From positions 62,001 through 126,000 of the forward strand of contig QCUL01000002.1 in NCBI GenBank assembly GCA_003210755.1: a stretch of 64,000 nt of DNA. Direction: 5' to 3'. The notes below the pieces were generated by a model. The model was not told where the DNA came from and did no database searches. It saw only the letters and a list, made by a program, of their open reading frames with translations. A program made the position numbers and the translations under genes. The DNA comes from Synechococcus sp. AG-679-C18. GTDB lineage: Bacteria > Cyanobacteriota > Cyanobacteriia > PCC-6307 > Cyanobiaceae. The stretch's first letter is position 1. Each line of letters begins with the position of its first letter. Positions 28,487-39,101 of the stretch are shown here, piece by piece.

Positions 28487-29236
28487 TCAGGCTCCGGTGG
28501 TGGATGACGACGGTGACACAGAACCGCGCAGCTGAGAGATCAAACTTGAAAAACTTCGATTCACAGGTGCTTCTCTCTCATCTGGATTCACAATGCCAGC
28601 GGAAATAATCGTTCGAAACGCATCTTCAACTGAAATCTCGAGATCTTTGACAGAATTTTCTGGAACTAGCGTGTACCACCCGGTAGTGGGATTCGGAGCT
28701 GTAGGAATGAAAACGCTGAGGAGGGGCTCTGTGAGCTCAGCTTGCAGAGAAGGACCTACCACGCCAGTCACGAATCCCACGCTGTAAAGCCCCTCCCGGG
28801 GATATTCGACTAACACCACACGTCGGAAACGCTGAGAGTTATCTCGTAAAAATGTTGCGAGAAGCTGTTTCAGAGTTTTGTAAACAGACCCAGCGAGAGG
28901 AATTCGTTGCAGGGTTCCTTCTCCGAACTCCAACAACCAGCGGCCGACGATGTTTCTCGCCATCAAGCCGATAAGCAGAATCGCGAATAATGGAACCGTC
29001 AACCCCAGAGCCAAATTAATCAAATCCTGGAGAAGAGGATTCAGGGTGATAAACGGGTTGAACTGCTTGGGAATCGAAGTAAGAAAAGCCAACACAAAAC
29101 GGCTGACTGTCGTTCCCAACCAAATTGTGGTTGCCAGCGGAATGACCACCAACAACCCAGCGATTAAATCGTTTTTCAGATCTTGCTGAAGCCTGGCGCC
29201 GAGCGGCAGGTCAGGTCTTGTATTGGACTGCACCAA
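28487..29236 (-). CDS. DUF502 integral membrane protein
   Basis: A 249-residue member of the DUF502 family. It has two transmembrane helices (DLIAGLLVVIPLATTIWL, about 22-40, and LALGLTVPLFAILLIGLMA, about 73-93), then a soluble domain starting RNIVGRWLLEFGEGTLQRIPLAGSVY and VVLVEYPREGLYSVGFVTG. Start TTG 29236, or GTG one codon later. Function unknown; it heads the cluster DUF502-nusB-ftsY, an order I recognise from marine cyanobacteria. Confidence 0.88.
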   Translation of the reverse strand: MVQSNTRPDLPLGARLQQDLKNDLIAGLLVVIPLATTIWLGTTVSRFVLAFLTSIPKQFNPFITLNPLLQDLINLALGLTVPLFAILLIGLMARNIVGRWLLEFGEGTLQRIPLAGSVYKTLKQLLATFLRDNSQRFRRVVLVEYPREGLYSVGFVTGVVGPSLQAELTEPLLSVFIPTAPNPTTGWYTLVPENSVKDLEISVEDAFRTIISAGIVNPDEREAPVNRSFSSLISQLRGSVSPSSSTTGA

Positions 29237-29291
29237 GGAACGCCTGTGGCCTAAGGCTGACGTGATGTCACTAAGTTAACCAGCAGATCGG

Positions 29292-29954
29292 TTAAATCAC
29301 GGCCGCCAGAGCCAAGAGCACGAAAGCGATGGCAAGAATCACCGCACTCAATGTGCCTCCATAGCGACGCTGGTTGACAGCAAGGTTGCGCTGGCGTTCC
29401 CCCTGTTGAATCTGCTGTTGCATCTGCTCAAGCTGTTTATCAATAAAGGTCTGAGCAGCTTGGATCTTGTCTTCATCACTGGCATCAGCGGGCAATTGTC
29501 CAGCCTGAGAAAGCTGATTACCGAGCATCTTCACGTTCTCAGGATTTGCAGATTGCTGACGCGCCATGTCTAACTGACCACGTTGCTGCTCAAGCGTTTG
29601 ATCGGTTTCACCCGAAAGGTTCTGATTGCCAGAAATCGAAACAGGGATGACCACAATCATTACGACCGCCAAGAGCGCCGAAATAACGCAGACAAGCCAA
29701 CGAATCGGAGGTCTTGCTTTCTCGGGATGGTCAAGTCGAGAACCCAAAAGCATGAGCAGAAGCCCGATGAACCCCATTGGGGCCTGACTTACCAAACGCT
29801 CGATTAAAAGTTGTTTGAAAACTCCATCGGCCCAATCGGCTGCGCTCAGCAGAACAGCCATCTGCAACCCCAGCAGCACGACCAGGGTGATGCCCAACCA
29901 ACGCAGCACAGACGACAGTCGCAAGGTTTGATAACCCGATGGGGATGAGGACAC
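29292..29954 (-). CDS. HpsJ-like membrane protein
   Basis: A 220-residue protein with N-terminal membrane helices (VLRWLGITLVVLLGLQMAVLL; APMGFIGLLLMLLGS; WLVCVISALLAVVMIVVIPV), a central coiled-coil-like Gln-rich region (about 118-190) and a C-terminal helix (LSAVILAIAFVLLALAAVI). The layout matches the HpsJ family, named for hormogonium polysaccharide genes in filamentous cyanobacteria; unicellular strains make no hormogonia, so the role here is open. The start is GTG 29954; divergent from queG. Confidence 0.75.
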   Translation of the reverse strand: MSSSPSGYQTLRLSSVLRWLGITLVVLLGLQMAVLLSAADWADGVFKQLLIERLVSQAPMGFIGLLLMLLGSRLDHPEKARPPIRWLVCVISALLAVVMIVVIPVSISGNQNLSGETDQTLEQQRGQLDMARQQSANPENVKMLGNQLSQAGQLPADASDEDKIQAAQTFIDKQLEQMQQQIQQGERQRNLAVNQRRYGGTLSAVILAIAFVLLALAAVI

Positions 29955-29995
29955 GTCACGATGCTTAAAGGCAATTAATTTTACGTCCCATTTCC

Positions 29996-30973
29996 TTGAC
30001 GTCCTCAGCCGGACAAACCCTCCTCAGTGCGGCTCTTAAGGAGCGAGCACGTCTTGAAGGATTTGATCCTGTGGGGATCGCATGTCTGCCGGGAAGCCCA
30101 AGGCTGCAAATGCGTACGGAAGCTCTGCAGCGATGGCTTGACGCTGGTTTTCAAGCAGAAATGGGCTGGATGGCTGCTCCGAGACGGCTGAATGCAAGTT
30201 CACTCCTAGAGGGCTCTCGCAGCCTTCTTGCCGTTGGATTGAACTATTACGTTTCAGAATCTCGCCAAACCAAGAACCTTGCGATTGCCCGATATGCGTG
30301 GGGCCGTGATTACCACCGTGTTATCAGCCAAAGGCTTCGTCGCGTAGGCCGCTGGCTCGAAACACAACGGCCCAATTCACGCTGGCGAGTCTGCGTGGAT
30401 GCAGAACCATTGATGGACAAGGCCTGGGCAGAAGAAGCTGGGCTCGGATGGATTGGGAAACACAGCAATGTGATTCACCCACAACGAGGATCTTGGATGG
30501 TGATCGGTCACCTTCTGACGACAGAACATTTAGTGGCGGATCAACCTGCACAGCCTCGTTGCGGACGTTGCAGAGCTTGCATGGACGCCTGCCCCACAAA
30601 CGCCATTCGTGAGCCATTTGTGGTCGATTCACATCGGTGTATCGCGTATCACACAATTGAAAATCGAGATCAGGAGCTTCCGGAGTTCATCAAAGCTGGA
30701 ATGGGCCCATGGGTCGCTGGCTGTGATATTTGCCAGGACGTTTGCCCTTTTAATCAGAGACAGCTTCCGTTGAGTCAAGATCCCGAAGTACAGCCCCGTC
30801 AATGGGTTTTAAACCTCAGCGCTGCTCAGGTTGAAAAATGGGATCTTCAAACTTGGGATCTCAACCTGCGTGGATCGGCGCTCAGACGCATCAAACCCTG
30901 GATGTGGCGACGCAATGCCGCATCAGCAAAGCCGGTAGATCCACCTACTGTGGGTTCATCTGAGATTCGGTGA
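29996..30973 (+). CDS. queG: Epoxyqueuosine reductase
   Basis: QueG is the cobalamin- and iron-sulfur-dependent enzyme converting epoxyqueuosine to queuosine in tRNA. The 325-residue protein has KERARLEGFDPVGIA at the N-terminus, the central WAEEAGLGWIGKHSNVI segment and two [4Fe-4S] clusters: CGRCRACMDACPTNAI and CDICQDVCPFN. TTG 29996 is the only plausible start. It overlaps the next gene by one base (TGATG), implying translational coupling. Confidence 0.94.
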   Translation: MTSSAGQTLLSAALKERARLEGFDPVGIACLPGSPRLQMRTEALQRWLDAGFQAEMGWMAAPRRLNASSLLEGSRSLLAVGLNYYVSESRQTKNLAIARYAWGRDYHRVISQRLRRVGRWLETQRPNSRWRVCVDAEPLMDKAWAEEAGLGWIGKHSNVIHPQRGSWMVIGHLLTTEHLVADQPAQPRCGRCRACMDACPTNAIREPFVVDSHRCIAYHTIENRDQELPEFIKAGMGPWVAGCDICQDVCPFNQRQLPLSQDPEVQPRQWVLNLSAAQVEKWDLQTWDLNLRGSALRRIKPWMWRRNAASAKPVDPPTVGSSEIR

Positions 30974-31872
30974 TGGGATTCCATCGGCGTTCAAACCAAC
31001 CTTTCAACACAGCCTGGACAGCAGTTGTATTAATAAGCACGATCGGTCTCTTGAGTGCAAAACCGGCGAAAGCCCTTATTCCTTATGTGTATACACCCAG
31101 CACTCAGGAATTAAAGGGTGCTGGGATCGGCATCGGCCGCACCGCAGCACAATTACTAAGGCTGGAACAACCAAAAGAGGCAGCCAAGCTGGCCTCCCTA
31201 GCCGTTCGTCTACAACCAAATGATGAGCGGCTCTGGTCAGTCTTAGCTGAATCCCAACTTCGCAGTGATCAGCTCGATGCTGCAGCTGGATCCCTGGCTC
31301 GAGCGAAATCACTCAATCCAACCAATCCAGGGCTTTGGTTTGCTGAAGCCTCTCTTGCGTTGCGCGACAACCGCCCGGACGACGCGATTCCGCTGTTGGA
31401 TCGAGGTCTCAATCTGGATCCCAAAAATGCAACGGCTTACTTCGACCTTGGCAATGCCAGGGTGATGCAATCAGATCAGAAGCGTGCTCTTCAGGCCTTT
31501 GAACGCGCTACACGGATCAAACCCAGTTTCTGGGAAGCGCTAAACAACCAAAGTTTGGTTCTTTTTGAAATGGGCAACACAAAGGAAGCCATTCGCCGCT
31601 GGCGTTCTGTGTTGGCGATTAATCGCAACCCAGAACCGATGTTGGCCCTTGCCGCTGCGCTGAACAAAATTAATGCTGGTGACCAGGAGTCCTTGGATCT
31701 AGCCCAAACAGCCCTTGCTGAATCCCCTAATTACGTCTTACCTGGTCACCAGAAAAAACAGCTTTGGGGACTCAAATTACGCAATGCAACGGCTGAACTA
31801 CTTAAAAACCCAAAACTACAAAATTCTGTAGAACGAGCCGAAGCCAATGCAGATCCAACAAGCGCCAACTGA
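30973..31872 (+). CDS. Exported TPR-repeat protein
   Basis: A 299-residue protein with a signal peptide or anchor (AWTAVVLISTIGLLSAKPAKA, cleavage after AKA near residue 32) and about five TPR-like repeats between residues 55 and 225, for example LEQPKEAAKLASLAVRLQPN and QKRALQAFERATRIKPSFWE. TPRs mediate protein contacts; the partner is unknown. ATG 30973 chosen, with GTG 30970 adjacent. It is coupled to queG by a TGATG overlap, an arrangement that recurs in related cyanobacteria as I remember it. Confidence 0.85.
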   Translation: MGFHRRSNQPFNTAWTAVVLISTIGLLSAKPAKALIPYVYTPSTQELKGAGIGIGRTAAQLLRLEQPKEAAKLASLAVRLQPNDERLWSVLAESQLRSDQLDAAAGSLARAKSLNPTNPGLWFAEASLALRDNRPDDAIPLLDRGLNLDPKNATAYFDLGNARVMQSDQKRALQAFERATRIKPSFWEALNNQSLVLFEMGNTKEAIRRWRSVLAINRNPEPMLALAAALNKINAGDQESLDLAQTALAESPNYVLPGHQKKQLWGLKLRNATAELLKNPKLQNSVERAEANADPTSAN

Positions 31873-31876
31873 GCGA

Positions 31877-31897
31877 ATCCCTCGCCAATCGAGGGAT
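31877..31897 (+). terminator. Perfect hairpin between the TPR gene and the gyrA/parC-like gene
   Basis: ATCCCTCG (31877-31884), loop CCAAT, CGAGGGAT (31890-31897): an 8-bp perfect stem five bases after the TPR stop codon. There is no following T-run, so it is either a terminator without a U-tract or a 3'-end stabiliser. Confidence 0.45.
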
Positions 31898-31941
31898 GAT
31901 CTGTAGGCTGACACACGTCTGCCCTCTTATTTCCCTGCAGG

Positions 31942-34404
31942 ATGGCCGAGGAGCGCGTTCAATTGATCGCCCTGCATCAGGAGATGCAGCGCTCGTATCT
32001 CGAATACGCGATGAGTGTCATCGTGGGCAGAGCTCTTCCGGATGTGCGTGATGGGCTCAAACCTGTTCAGCGCAGAATCCTTTTTGCAATGCATGAACTG
32101 GGGCTGACCCCAGATCGTCCTTACAGAAAGTGCGCCCGTGTGGTCGGGGACGTGCTGGGTAAATATCACCCACATGGTGATCAAGCTGTTTATGACGCCT
32201 TGGTGAGGTTGGTTCAAACCTTCTCCAGCCGTCATCCGTTGCTAGACGGCCACGGCAACTTCGGCTCAGTGGATGACGATCCTCCAGCAGCCATGCGCTA
32301 TACCGAAACGCGTTTGGCGCCGATCTCACACGAGGGACTGCTCGATGAAATTGGGGCCGACACCGTTGATTTTGCCTCCAATTTTGATGGATCCCAGCAG
32401 GAACCCACTGTTCTGCCCGCCCAACTGCCCTTTTTGCTGCTCAATGGCTGTTCGGGAATCGCTGTTGGTATGGCCACCAGCATTCCACCCCACAACCTCG
32501 GTGAAGTGGTTGATGGTCTCATTGCTCTCGTCCGACAACCCGATCTCAGCGATGAAGAAGTCTTAAAGCTGATCCCCGGTCCTGATTTTCCAACTGGAGG
32601 AGAAGTACTTCTAGGCAGTGGAGTCCGCGAAACTTATTTACGTGGCAGAGGAAGCATTCCAATGCGTGGGGTCGCCCACGTTGAAGAAGTACATCCCGGA
32701 AAAGGGAAGCATCGACGTAATGCGGTAATTGTGACTGAGCTGCCTTATCAGCTCAGCAAGGCCGGGTGGATCGAAAAACTGGCTGAGCAAGTCAACGAAG
32801 GAAAAATTGGAGGCATCGCCGATATCCGAGATGAGAGCGACAGAGAAGGCATGCGGGTGGTAGTGGAACTACGACGTGATGCAGATCCAGAAGCAGTGCT
32901 GACGGATCTGCAACGGCGCACATCACTGCAAAGCAATTTCGGCGCAATTCTCCTCGCCCTGGTCGATGGAAGACCCCAGCAGCTCACGCTCCGTCAGCTC
33001 TTACAAACCTTCCTGAATTACAGAGAGCTCACCATCATTCGGCGCACTAATCATGCGCTACGCAAAACAGAAGATCGGCTTGAGGTAGTGGAGGGCCTGA
33101 TCACTGCTCTCGGATCACTTCAAAAAGTGATCGCCATGATTCAAGAAGCAAGAGACGCATCCAAGGCAAGAGCCAGCCTGATGGTTCACTTCGATCTAAC
33201 AGAACGACAGGCTGATGCTGTCTTGGCTATGCCTCTGCGCAGACTCACAGGCCTAGAGCAAGAGAGTCTGCGCAAGGAATCTAAAGATCTCGGTCAAGAA
33301 AGAGAGCGTTTGACCCTGTTGCTGGAAAACCGCGAACAACTACTCGATGCCCTGATCGAAGAACTGATTCAGCTCAAAAAACGCTTTGCAACACCAAGAA
33401 GAACCAAGTTAGTTGAAGGTGGTGACCATCTCCTCGCAGAGCGAGCTGCTAGTCAGAGGCCGAATGCCGAGTTGCAGAGACGCCAGGCACTGGATGCTCT
33501 CCCTAGCGACTCCAGGCTGCTGATTCAAGACGATGGTCAGGTCAAAATTGTGAGTCCGCAGTTGCTTGGCCGCCTGCATCTCAATGATCCGGTTTCCATG
33601 GGTGATGAACCATCCCCAGCCTTGATCAGCCTGCCAATCAATCCACCACCTCGTTTACTCGCTGTGACCCTGAGCGGTCGTGTGGCACTAGTGCGCTGGG
33701 AATTTGCAGGACAGCAACAAGGAACCTTGGAACGATTCCTACCAACAGCTCTTGAAGGAGATGAAGTTGTCTCCTTGCTGCCATTGCCCAACCCAGACGA
33801 CTTATCAGCTAATGAAACGAAATCCCTCGGATTGTTGACCAGTGATGGTCGTTTCAAACGGCTTCCTCTGAAGGACATCCAAGAGTTATCAGGACGAGCT
33901 GCCACAGTCCTAAAACTCAAAGAAGGTGTGAGCTTAAAGGCAGCCTTGATCTGTAAGAACGGCGAAGATGTGGCTGTTATTAGTGACATCGGCAGGATTC
34001 TTCGATTGCAATCAGAGGAAAAAAATCTGCCACTGATGGGCAAATTGGCTCAAGGACCAATTGCCATGCGTTTGCTTCCTGGAGAACAACTCGTTACCGC
34101 AGTCTCTGGAAACACCAAGGGGTCAACAACTATCTTGCTTGCCAGCCAAACTGGACGCTTACATTGCTTAGAATTGAATTCAGTACGCTTATGCAATCGG
34201 GGCGATTTCGGTGAAATCGGCTGGGATTTAAATTCTGAATCTACCAACGGAACCGAACGAATTGCAGCTGCTTGCGTTGCCAATTCATTAATCGGTGTGG
34301 TCACATCAAACGGTCGTCATGGACGAATTGATATTAATGAAAACAATCAAATCATATTAAAAGATAACGAGTCAATTATTCGATTAGCTCCTCTTATTAG
34401 CTGA
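31942..34404 (+). CDS. Type IIA topoisomerase subunit A (gyrA/parC-like)
   Basis: An 820-residue DNA cleavage subunit. The N-terminal winged-helix/tower region has [22 protein letters not shown], the catalytic tyrosine segment AMRYTETRL (Tyr near residue 118) and [16 protein letters not shown]. Residues 500-820 form a C-terminal beta-pinwheel. The GyrA box (QRRGGKG) that enables negative supercoiling is not visible, so it may act like ParC (decatenation/relaxation). No gyrB/parE is in the window. It lies in the conserved position between purF and the TPR gene in marine cyanobacteria. Confidence 0.9.
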   Translation: MAEERVQLIALHQEMQRSYLEYAMSVIVGRALPDVRDGLKPVQRRILFAMHELGLTPDRPYRKCARVVGDVLGKYHPHGDQAVYDALVRLVQTFSSRHPLLDGHGNFGSVDDDPPAAMRYTETRLAPISHEGLLDEIGADTVDFASNFDGSQQEPTVLPAQLPFLLLNGCSGIAVGMATSIPPHNLGEVVDGLIALVRQPDLSDEEVLKLIPGPDFPTGGEVLLGSGVRETYLRGRGSIPMRGVAHVEEVHPGKGKHRRNAVIVTELPYQLSKAGWIEKLAEQVNEGKIGGIADIRDESDREGMRVVVELRRDADPEAVLTDLQRRTSLQSNFGAILLALVDGRPQQLTLRQLLQTFLNYRELTIIRRTNHALRKTEDRLEVVEGLITALGSLQKVIAMIQEARDASKARASLMVHFDLTERQADAVLAMPLRRLTGLEQESLRKESKDLGQERERLTLLLENREQLLDALIEELIQLKKRFATPRRTKLVEGGDHLLAERAASQRPNAELQRRQALDALPSDSRLLIQDDGQVKIVSPQLLGRLHLNDPVSMGDEPSPALISLPINPPPRLLAVTLSGRVALVRWEFAGQQQGTLERFLPTALEGDEVVSLLPLPNPDDLSANETKSLGLLTSDGRFKRLPLKDIQELSGRAATVLKLKEGVSLKAALICKNGEDVAVISDIGRILRLQSEEKNLPLMGKLAQGPIAMRLLPGEQLVTAVSGNTKGSTTILLASQTGRLHCLELNSVRLCNRGDFGEIGWDLNSESTNGTERIAAACVANSLIGVVTSNGRHGRIDINENNQIILKDNESIIRLAPLIS

Positions 34405-34427
34405 TAAAACACATATTTTCGATTTAA

Positions 34428-35933
34428 TTAAATATTGGTAGCAGCAACACCAGCAGGTTCCAACATTAACTTACTGGCACGCATTGAAGCATCCATTGGA
34501 ACGGGATAATTGCCATCAAAACAAGCAGTGCAGAAATGTTCTGACTGAGCATGAGCTGCTTCCACCATCCCTTCTTTGCTGAGATATGCAAGTGAATCAA
34601 CCTTGAGATGCTGTTCAATCTCCTGGAGTGTGAGTCGAGCAGCGATCAATTGATCTTGTGTATCAGTGTCGATGCCATAAAAACAAGGATGAGTCACCGG
34701 TGGTGAACTAATACGCATGTGTACTTCTATGGCACCAGCATCACGCAGAGCCTGAACTAATTTTCGACTAGTGGTTCCACGGACGATCGAGTCATCAATC
34801 ACCAGAACCCTTTTACCTTTCAAGACATCAGGAAGTGGATTGAGTTTGACGCGAATTCCCGCCTCACGCATCGCCTGGGTCGGCTGAATGAATGTTCGGC
34901 CGACGTAGCGGTTCTTGATAAGTCCATCGGCATATGGAATGCCACTTTTTTGCGAGAAGCCGATCGCAGCAGGAATTCCTGAGTCCGGAACACCAATGAC
35001 GAGATCAGCTTCTACAGCTGATTCACGAGCAAGGATCTGGCCAATGCGTTGGCGATAGCTGTAAAGAGATTCACCAAAGAAACGACTATCAGGACGAGCG
35101 AAATAGATCATTTCAAACACACACATACGTGTTGTCGGCTCAATCCAACGATGACGTTCAGGTATCGGTTCACCGCAACGGAAAACCACTAATTCCCCTG
35201 GTTCGACATCAGCAACAAACGGTGACCCAATGATATCTAACCCACAAGTTTCGCTACTCAAAACCCAGTGACCAGATTCCTTATCACCTAGATAGCCGTA
35301 CACAAGAGGTCGAATCCCGTAACCATCACGCAATCCATATAGAGCATCTGGAGTTCCAATTACCAAACTGAAAGCACCCTGACAAAGAGATGCTGCCGAC
35401 GTAATCCCTTCTGTCCAATCCAGTCCGCTATCGACAGCCTGCTGAACCGCGTAAGCAATCAATTCTGAATCTGTAGTGGAAGTGAATTCCACCTGACCGT
35501 CGTCTACCTGAGCACGTAGCTCTGCTGCATTCACAAGATTGCCATTGTGAGCAAGTGCGAAAGGGCCTAGCCGAGTCATCAGGACCACAGGCTGAGCATT
35601 ACAAACCTTGCTGCTCCCAGTTGTGGAGTAACGGTTATGGCCGATGGCCAGAGCACCAGGCATGCGAGCCAGAACATCCTGATCAAACACCTGACTTACT
35701 AAGCCCATGTCTTTGTGGAGCCTGACCTTGCCCTCGTTAAAAACGGCGATGCCAGCTGATTCCTGACCTCGATGCTGCAGAGCATAAAGACCGAAATAAA
35801 CAAGGTTGGCGACCGGTTGTTCCACCGCCTGAACGGCGAACACACCGCAAGCTTCTTCCATGCGATCGGGACGCTCTATCTCGAGCTGATGCACCGGCCG
35901 CCTCGACTTCGAATTGGTGTCAGGATTCTGCAT
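34428..35933 (-). CDS. purF: Amidophosphoribosyltransferase
   Basis: PurF makes phosphoribosylamine from PRPP and glutamine, the first committed step of purine synthesis. The 501-residue precursor has a 28-residue propeptide before the N-terminal nucleophile in ACGVFAV (Cys29). Glutaminase residues (HNRYSTTG, HNGNLVN) and the PRPP loop VLVIDDSIVRGTTS are present. Cysteines in HFCTACFDGNYP match the Fe-S cluster ligands of the B. subtilis-type enzyme. Its ATG overlaps the purL stop codon by one base (TAATG). Confidence 0.95.
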   Translation of the reverse strand: MQNPDTNSKSRRPVHQLEIERPDRMEEACGVFAVQAVEQPVANLVYFGLYALQHRGQESAGIAVFNEGKVRLHKDMGLVSQVFDQDVLARMPGALAIGHNRYSTTGSSKVCNAQPVVLMTRLGPFALAHNGNLVNAAELRAQVDDGQVEFTSTTDSELIAYAVQQAVDSGLDWTEGITSAASLCQGAFSLVIGTPDALYGLRDGYGIRPLVYGYLGDKESGHWVLSSETCGLDIIGSPFVADVEPGELVVFRCGEPIPERHRWIEPTTRMCVFEMIYFARPDSRFFGESLYSYRQRIGQILARESAVEADLVIGVPDSGIPAAIGFSQKSGIPYADGLIKNRYVGRTFIQPTQAMREAGIRVKLNPLPDVLKGKRVLVIDDSIVRGTTSRKLVQALRDAGAIEVHMRISSPPVTHPCFYGIDTDTQDQLIAARLTLQEIEQHLKVDSLAYLSKEGMVEAAHAQSEHFCTACFDGNYPVPMDASMRASKLMLEPAGVAATNI

Positions 35934-38266
35934 TAGACCGCACCTAAACGACGGGGAACAGCTTGTTCGTATTGATCACGTAATTGTGCAACGGAGAGAT
36001 CAATCACTTGATGTCCCCCTACAGCCAGCTTGAAGCAACCATGATCAGCCACAGTTCCAATCTCTCTCACAGGAACGCCTTGATGCTTTTGCAAGGCAGT
36101 TAAGGCCTGCCAAGCACTGCGTTGTTCTGCGCGAACCGACACGACAATGCGTGCACCGCCTTCAGCAAATAAAACACGATCCAACCGAGCAGACCCATGC
36201 GGCAGGTTGAGATCAACGCCAAGGCCAGCGGCCAGGGCACTTTCCGCCAGCGCTACGGCCAAACCACCATCACTGCTGTCATGGGCTGAAGCCAAAAGCC
36301 CCTCAGCAAAACCCTGACGAACAAGGGACTGAACCTCACACTCCAAGTTCAGATCCACACTCGGGGGCCGGCCAGCTAGCAACCCATGAACAACTCCCTG
36401 ATAGCTGCTGCCCGCCAAGCCAAGGCTTTCATTCCCCTCCTCATCGGTGGAGATCCCTAGCAACACCACAAGATCGCCAGGTTGACGCCAAGCCAAACCT
36501 CCTGAGCAATCGAGGTTTTCAACCAAACCGACCATGCCTACAACAGGGGTGGGATGGATGGGCTTAAGGCTTCCATCATCAGCGCGGGTTTCGTTGTAGA
36601 GAGACACGTTGCCCCCCGTTACAGGAGTCCCCAAAGAACGACACGCATGGGAGAGCCCCTTGCATGCCATCGCTAGCTGCCAATAGCCCTTAGAGGTTTC
36701 CGGAGAGGGGAAATTCAGATTGTCGGTCACAGCAATGGGTTCCGCTCCAACACAACTGAGATTTCGAGCAGCCTCTGCCACCGCTGCTATTGCTCCCCGC
36801 TCTGGATCGAGTGCCACCCAGCGATTAGGGCAATCGACCGTGGCAGCAACGCCACGGTGGGACGCTTGCAGCGACGCATCACCTTGTTGAGGACGAAGAC
36901 GAACAACAGCAGCATCAGCGCCACCGGCTCGGATCACCGTATTGGCCAACACCTGCTGGTCGTACTGGCGATAGATCCAGCGTTTGCTTGCAATTGTGGG
37001 GTCATCAAGCAAACGCAACAGATCAGCATTCCAATCGCGATCGGTTGAAGGAATCGGAAGATCCGATTCACGCCATCTCCATAGCGTCTGGATGTCGTCT
37101 GGGGGCTCAGAGAGCAGCTCGTGCTGATTGATCGGAGTGTCCTCTGCTAGAGCCCTAGCGGGAACTTCTGCTGCCACGGCGCCGTGTTGCAGCACCCTCA
37201 CCACTGGCTCCTCCAAGACGCGACCCACAACGGCTGCCTGAAGACCCCAACGCCGAAAACGCTGCATCAGCACCTCCTCCCGTCCAGCGCGCACAACAAA
37301 CAACATGCGCTCTTGAGATTCCGACAGCAGAAATTCGTAGGCGGTCATGCCGTGTTCTCTTGCAGGCACCCGATCGAGATCCAATTCGACACCAACGTCC
37401 CCCTTTGCAGCCATCTCTGAACAACTACAGGTGAGACCGGCAGCACCCATGTCCTGAGCGGCCACAACATCTCCGCTCTGAAAGGCCTCGAGGCAAGCCT
37501 CAATGAGACCCTTTTCAAGGAAGGGATCTCCAACCTGCACAGCAGGACGATCATCCAGAGAGTCCGCGCTGAGTTCAGCGCTCGCAAAACTGGCACCACC
37601 CATCCCATCCCTTCCCGTCGTACTGCCTACGTACACAACCGGATTGCCCACACCAGCGGCTCCAGAGCGAACGATGTCATCGGTTTCCATTAAGCCAAGA
37701 GCCATCGCATTGACCAGGGGGTTGCCCTGATACGACGGATCGAACGCCACCTCTCCACCCACTGTGGGCACGCCTACGCAATTGCCGTAATGGGCAATTC
37801 CAGCAACAACTCCTTCCACCAAACCACGGGTCGCTTGCTCTTCCAGCGGCCCAAAACGCAAGGCATTGAGCAATGCAATCGGCCTGGCACCCATCGTGAA
37901 AATGTCACGCAAGATGCCTCCAACACCAGTAGCTGCGCCTTGAAAAGGCTCAACTGCAGAGGGGTGATTATGACTTTCAATTTTGAATGCCAAGCGATGA
38001 CCTTCACCCAGATCAACGACACCAGCATTCTCTCCAGGACCGACAAGAATGCGAGGCCCTTCAGTAGGAAAGTCGCTTAAGAGGGGTCTGGAATTGCGAT
38101 AACAGCAATGTTCTGACCACATCACGCCAAACATGCCTAATTCAGCGCGGTTGGGAGGCCTGCCAAGACGACGCTGAATCTCGCTGTGATCTTTTTCCGT
38201 CAGCCCCTCCTGGCGGAGAGCCTTCTCAAGATCAAATGCCGCAACCGCATGAGAGGACTGGGTCAC
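35933..38266 (-). CDS. purL: Phosphoribosylformylglycinamidine synthase subunit PurL
   Basis: A 777-residue small-type PurL, which works with separate PurS and PurQ to make FGAM. Visible are [15 protein letters not shown] (catalytic His), the [15 protein letters not shown] region, [25 protein letters not shown], and the second PurM-like half with ATDNLNF-type [21 protein letters not shown] and [14 protein letters not shown]. Overlaps purF by one base and is transcribed away from the putative origin. No purS or purQ is seen nearby. Confidence 0.95.
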   Translation of the reverse strand: MTQSSHAVAAFDLEKALRQEGLTEKDHSEIQRRLGRPPNRAELGMFGVMWSEHCCYRNSRPLLSDFPTEGPRILVGPGENAGVVDLGEGHRLAFKIESHNHPSAVEPFQGAATGVGGILRDIFTMGARPIALLNALRFGPLEEQATRGLVEGVVAGIAHYGNCVGVPTVGGEVAFDPSYQGNPLVNAMALGLMETDDIVRSGAAGVGNPVVYVGSTTGRDGMGGASFASAELSADSLDDRPAVQVGDPFLEKGLIEACLEAFQSGDVVAAQDMGAAGLTCSCSEMAAKGDVGVELDLDRVPAREHGMTAYEFLLSESQERMLFVVRAGREEVLMQRFRRWGLQAAVVGRVLEEPVVRVLQHGAVAAEVPARALAEDTPINQHELLSEPPDDIQTLWRWRESDLPIPSTDRDWNADLLRLLDDPTIASKRWIYRQYDQQVLANTVIRAGGADAAVVRLRPQQGDASLQASHRGVAATVDCPNRWVALDPERGAIAAVAEAARNLSCVGAEPIAVTDNLNFPSPETSKGYWQLAMACKGLSHACRSLGTPVTGGNVSLYNETRADDGSLKPIHPTPVVGMVGLVENLDCSGGLAWRQPGDLVVLLGISTDEEGNESLGLAGSSYQGVVHGLLAGRPPSVDLNLECEVQSLVRQGFAEGLLASAHDSSDGGLAVALAESALAAGLGVDLNLPHGSARLDRVLFAEGGARIVVSVRAEQRSAWQALTALQKHQGVPVREIGTVADHGCFKLAVGGHQVIDLSVAQLRDQYEQAVPRRLGAV

Positions 38267-38302
38267 AACCGATGAGTCATCTATACCCAGTGTTACCGAC
38301 GA

Positions 38303-39085
38303 TCAGACCCAGGGATCTTGTTCGTCATCGGGCCAATCATTTTGAGGCGAACGTCGACGTCCCACTCGGGGATCCTCTTGCCAATCAACATCATCCCAAT
38401 CTTCAAGAGGGTCCACTGGTGACGCAGATGAGGAAGAATCCGAAGCCACAAAGCCAGAGGCCGAAGGTTGCTCATCCCAGGGAGGTTCTTCCAACCAACC
38501 CTCCAAACGCTCACCAGCACGATCACCCAATTGCTGGAGCTGTTCTCGCCAGTGGCGTGAGCGTTGAAGAAAATCCTGCCGAACACTGGCACGAGCAAGA
38601 GGAAGATCATCCAGTTCGTGGATGGCCGTCGATACCAATCCCGGCTGTTGATCAAGAATTCGATCTGGCAACAATCGCCAACGGCTGCTTCCGGGCAGGC
38701 GGGGGTCACTACGAGCCACTAAGTAATGACTGATCTGCCCGTTCAATGGCATGAAAGCCAAGTCGGCGATGATTCCGACTCTCTCTCCATCTGAGTTCAA
38801 GAGATCAGCGTCAAGAAGCGTTGGCAAACGGTCCAGCGTGGTCTGATCCACTTCTGCCGGAGACCCTTTTACAAACACCTGCTGGTCATCGAATCCACGA
38901 CACTGATCAAGTCGCCAAACGTCTCGACTTGTACGCAACGCAGAAGGCCGACTCACCCAACCAAGCAGTCGATGCACTGGCGGGTGCATCCACGCCATAA
39001 CCCCAGGGCCATGATCCAGGCCCTGATCACAGCGCACCCTGTGGCGCAACAGATCGCTCAAAAGGAGCTGGTCCGGAATAGGCAA
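38303..39085 (-). CDS. PRC-barrel domain protein
   Basis: A 260-residue protein in the conserved slot between dnaN and purL in marine cyanobacteria. It contains two PRC-barrel-like beta units (LLGWVSRPSALRTSRDVWRL near residues 40-60; LLDADLLNSDGERVGIIADL near 90-110), suggesting RNA- or ribosome-binding-type folds, and a long acidic, Trp/Asp/Pro-rich C-terminal tail (EDWDDVDWQEDP). Start TTG 39085, with 16 bases between it and the dnaN stop. Function not established. Confidence 0.8.
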   Translation of the reverse strand: MPIPDQLLLSDLLRHRVRCDQGLDHGPGVMAWMHPPVHRLLGWVSRPSALRTSRDVWRLDQCRGFDDQQVFVKGSPAEVDQTTLDRLPTLLDADLLNSDGERVGIIADLAFMPLNGQISHYLVARSDPRLPGSSRWRLLPDRILDQQPGLVSTAIHELDDLPLARASVRQDFLQRSRHWREQLQQLGDRAGERLEGWLEEPPWDEQPSASGFVASDSSSSASPVDPLEDWDDVDWQEDPRVGRRRSPQNDWPDDEQDPWV

Positions 39086-39101
39086 AGCGTCGTGAACGGC
39101 T

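Noticed and set aside
34405-34427. Terminator between the gyrA/parC-like gene and purF
   Set aside because: The 23-base convergent gap is AT-rich but has no inverted repeat.
38236-38733. Open 165-residue plus-strand frame opposite the PRC-barrel gene
   Set aside because: Composition (His/Pro/Glu-rich) is the reverse of the Asp/Trp/Pro tail of the minus-strand gene.
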